NCBI GenBank assembly: GCA_936941515.1
Contig: CAKZJI010000493.1
Location: 1 to 6,370 of the forward strand
Source: an uncultured Propionibacteriaceae bacterium
GTDB taxonomy: Bacteria; Actinomycetota; Actinomycetes; Propionibacteriales; Propionibacteriaceae
Direction of reading: 5' to 3'
DNA: 6,370 nt
The notes beneath the pieces were generated by a model. The model did not search any database. It worked only from the letters and a program-made list of their open reading frames with translations, and was not told where the DNA came from. The stretch's first letter is position 1, and each line of letters begins with the position of its first letter. A program made the position numbers and the translations under genes. Shown here in pieces: positions 5,160 to 6,370 of this stretch.

Positions 5160-5978
5160 GGTGTGGGTCAGGTCGTATCCCGCATATGCGGCGACCAGCG
5201 CCAGGCAGACGGCGGGGATGATGAATCCGACGGCTGAACCCGCCTTGTCCATGACGACCGCCTGCAGCAGCGGGATGGTGGCCCCACCGAGGATTGCCAT
5301 GACCAGGCCGGCGGAGCCGAACTTGGCGTCGTCGCCCAGCCCCTTGAGGGCCAGGCCGTAGATGGTGGGGAACATCAGCGACAGGGCCGCGGAGATGCAG
5401 ATCACGGCGATGAGCCCAACGATGTTCAGCACGAAGATGGAGGTCAGGCAGCAGCCGACCCCGAAGATCGCCATGATCAGCAGCAACAGTCCCGGGCGGA
5501 CGACGCCAAGGATGAAAACCATTGCGAACCGGGCCACCAGGAACAGCAGCAAACTGCCTTGCAACCACCAGCCTGCCTCCTCGGGAGAAGTGCCGGCGAC
5601 GTCCTGGGCGTAGATGATGGTGTAGGTCCAGGCGCAGGTCTGAGCCGCCACGTTGAAGAACTGCGCGATCACTCCGTAGCGGTAGTGTCCGTTGGCCCAC
5701 AGCCTCCCGAAACGGCCCTTCCCGCCATCTGGTGCTGCCTCCTGCGGGGGGAGTGGCAGTCGGCGGAAGGCGATCAGCAGCCAGATGAGGACCAGCGCCG
5801 TCGCGATGCCTAGATAAGGACGCAGGACCAGCATCAGGTCGGCCTGCTGGGCTTCGAGCATCTCCTCCGCCGACATGATGGTCTTCGCAGTCTCCGGCGT
5901 CAGGTGCGGGAGGATCAGCACAGCCCCCATCAACACCCCAAGGTTCGCGCCGACCGGGTTGAAGGCCTGCGCCAGGTT
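5142..5978 (-). CDS. fucP: L-fucose permease-like MFS transporter, N-terminus missing
   Basis: The last ~278 residues of a FucP-family major facilitator, a proton-coupled sugar symporter in the cytoplasmic membrane. Native sequence starts at N-L-A-Q-A-F-N-P-V-G-A-N-L-G, matching the N-L-A-Q-S-F-N-P-F-G helix of E. coli FucP. It continues with A-Q-F-F-N-V-A-A-Q-T-C-A-W-T-Y-T-I-I-Y-A, the C-terminal M-F-P-T-I-Y-G-L-A-L-K-G-L-G-D-D-A-K-F-G-S-A pattern, and about seven to eight membrane helices. E. coli FucP has 438 residues, so roughly the first 160 are missing, including the region of its essential acidic residues (D46, E135). The open frame continues to 6287, but that part is alanine/arginine/histidine-rich antisense of a thioesterase gene on the other strand and is not transporter sequence. 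It is coupled to the binding-protein gene by an ATGA overlap. Fucose as substrate is inferred from the family. Confidence 0.87.
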   Translation of the reverse strand, partial: NLAQAFNPVGANLGVLMGAVLILPHLTPETAKTIMSAEEMLEAQQADLMLVLRPYLGIATALVLIWLLIAFRRLPLPPQEAAPDGGKGRFGRLWANGHYRYGVIAQFFNVAAQTCAWTYTIIYAQDVAGTSPEEAGWWLQGSLLLFLVARFAMVFILGVVRPGLLLLIMAIFGVGCCLTSIFVLNIVGLIAVICISAALSLMFPTIYGLALKGLGDDAKFGSAGLVMAILGGATIPLLQAVVMDKAGSAVGFIIPAVCLALVAAYAGYDLTHTREEAS

Positions 5979-6370
5979 TTCGAGCAGCGTATTCCGTTCA
6001 ACCAGGTGATTGGCCTGAAGCTGGTCGAGATGGCGGCCGACCACGTGGTGGGCCGCGTCGACATGCGGCCCGAGCTGGTCGGCCACTTCAGCCACAACCG
6101 CTTGCACGGCGGCGTCATCAGCGCCACGCTCGACGCGATGGGCGGCATGGCGGTGATGGCCGCGATCGGCGCGCGCCACATGGACGAGCCGCCCGCGCGC
6201 CGGCTGGAGCGCTTCGTCAAGCTCGGCACCATCGACTTGCGCATCGACTATCTGCGCCAAGGCATCGGCGACTTCTTCACCGCGCACGCCGAAGTGCTGC
6301 GCCTGGGCTCGCGCGTGGCCAGCACGCGCATGGAGTTTCGCGGCGCCGATGGCGCGCTGATCGCTACCGG
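5976..6370 (+). CDS. PaaI/YigI-type hotdog thioesterase fragment, both ends cut
   Basis: The plus-strand frame is open from about 5964 to the right edge and encodes about 131 residues: V-F-E-Q-R-I-P-F-N-Q-V-I-G-L-K-L, then R-P-E-L-V-G-H, then R-L-H-G-G-V-I-S-A-T-L-D-A-M-G-G, then T-I-D-L-R-I-D-Y-L-R and R-V-A-S-T-R-M-E-F. The H-G-G-x-x-x-x-x-x-D block is the active-site signature of the 4HBT/PaaI hotdog thioesterases, which hydrolyse acyl-CoA thioesters as soluble multimers. Sequence style (I-P-F-N-Q near the start, T-I-D-L-R-I-D-Y-L-R) is like YigI-type proteins of proteobacteria, perhaps Burkholderiales. The gene's own start is missing because the frame runs straight into antisense fucP; the end lies beyond the window. 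It does not belong with the actinobacterial genes next to it. Confidence 0.8.

Noticed and set aside
5979..6287. Apparent N-terminal ~100 residues of the MFS transporter
   Set aside because: Soluble, histidine/alanine/arginine-rich with no membrane helices; it is the antisense of the thioesterase reading frame on the plus strand.
1..6370. CRISPR array, tRNA/rRNA genes, insertion sequences
   Set aside because: No regularly spaced repeats, no tRNA cloverleaf or rRNA-like conserved stretch, and no transposase-like product or terminal inverted repeats were seen.

Overview
This window is a high-GC, mostly actinobacterial stretch that looks like a chimera at both ends. The interior carries Actinobacteria-style genes: a Nei-type DNA glycosylase, a SatD-family protein, a LysR-type regulator, a sugar-binding lipoprotein and an L-fucose permease. 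The style (GC-rich third codon positions, TAnnnT boxes placed 6-7 nt before start codons as in leaderless transcripts) suggests an actinobacterium, possibly of the Propionibacteriaceae. The family-level guess is inference only.

Layout. 1-516 is a mosaic of three short pieces: an open plus-strand reading frame resembling a lamin-tail-type domain, a minus-strand fragment of NADH dehydrogenase subunit NuoJ, and the C-terminal membrane segment of an unknown plus-strand protein. A strong hairpin (519-537) separates that protein's stop from the convergent nei gene (538-1449, minus). Directly upstream of nei, with no gap, is a lower-GC gene encoding a GAD-like/DUF1851 (Tdi1-type immunity) protein whose last ~40 residues look like the C-terminus of ribose-5-phosphate isomerase B. 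Next on the minus strand come satD (2393-3025) and a lysR-type gene (3031-3918), joined by a palindromic AT-rich element that overlaps the lysR stop and the satD start. A 76-bp divergent region separates lysR from a small plus-strand ORF (3995-4156). That ORF converges on a two-gene minus-strand operon, fucP then a sugar-binding lipoprotein, overlapping by ATGA. At about 5964-5981 the fucP coding sequence stops abruptly, and the rest of the window (to 6370) is a plus-strand proteobacterial-type hotdog thioesterase fragment.

How the genes work together. The fucP/binding-protein pair is a sugar-uptake module in which an MFS symporter is translationally coupled to an ABC-type binding protein, with no ABC permease or ATPase visible. 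The GAD/DUF1851 protein may be an orphan immunity protein of a polymorphic toxin system; no toxin gene is visible. Nei is a base-excision repair enzyme whose translation appears coupled to the gene upstream. The abrupt changes of gene, strand and composition at ~262, ~445, ~1560-1590 and ~5975 mean that the neighbourhoods at the two ends, and possibly the nei/immunity junction, should not be taken as real genome order until confirmed.
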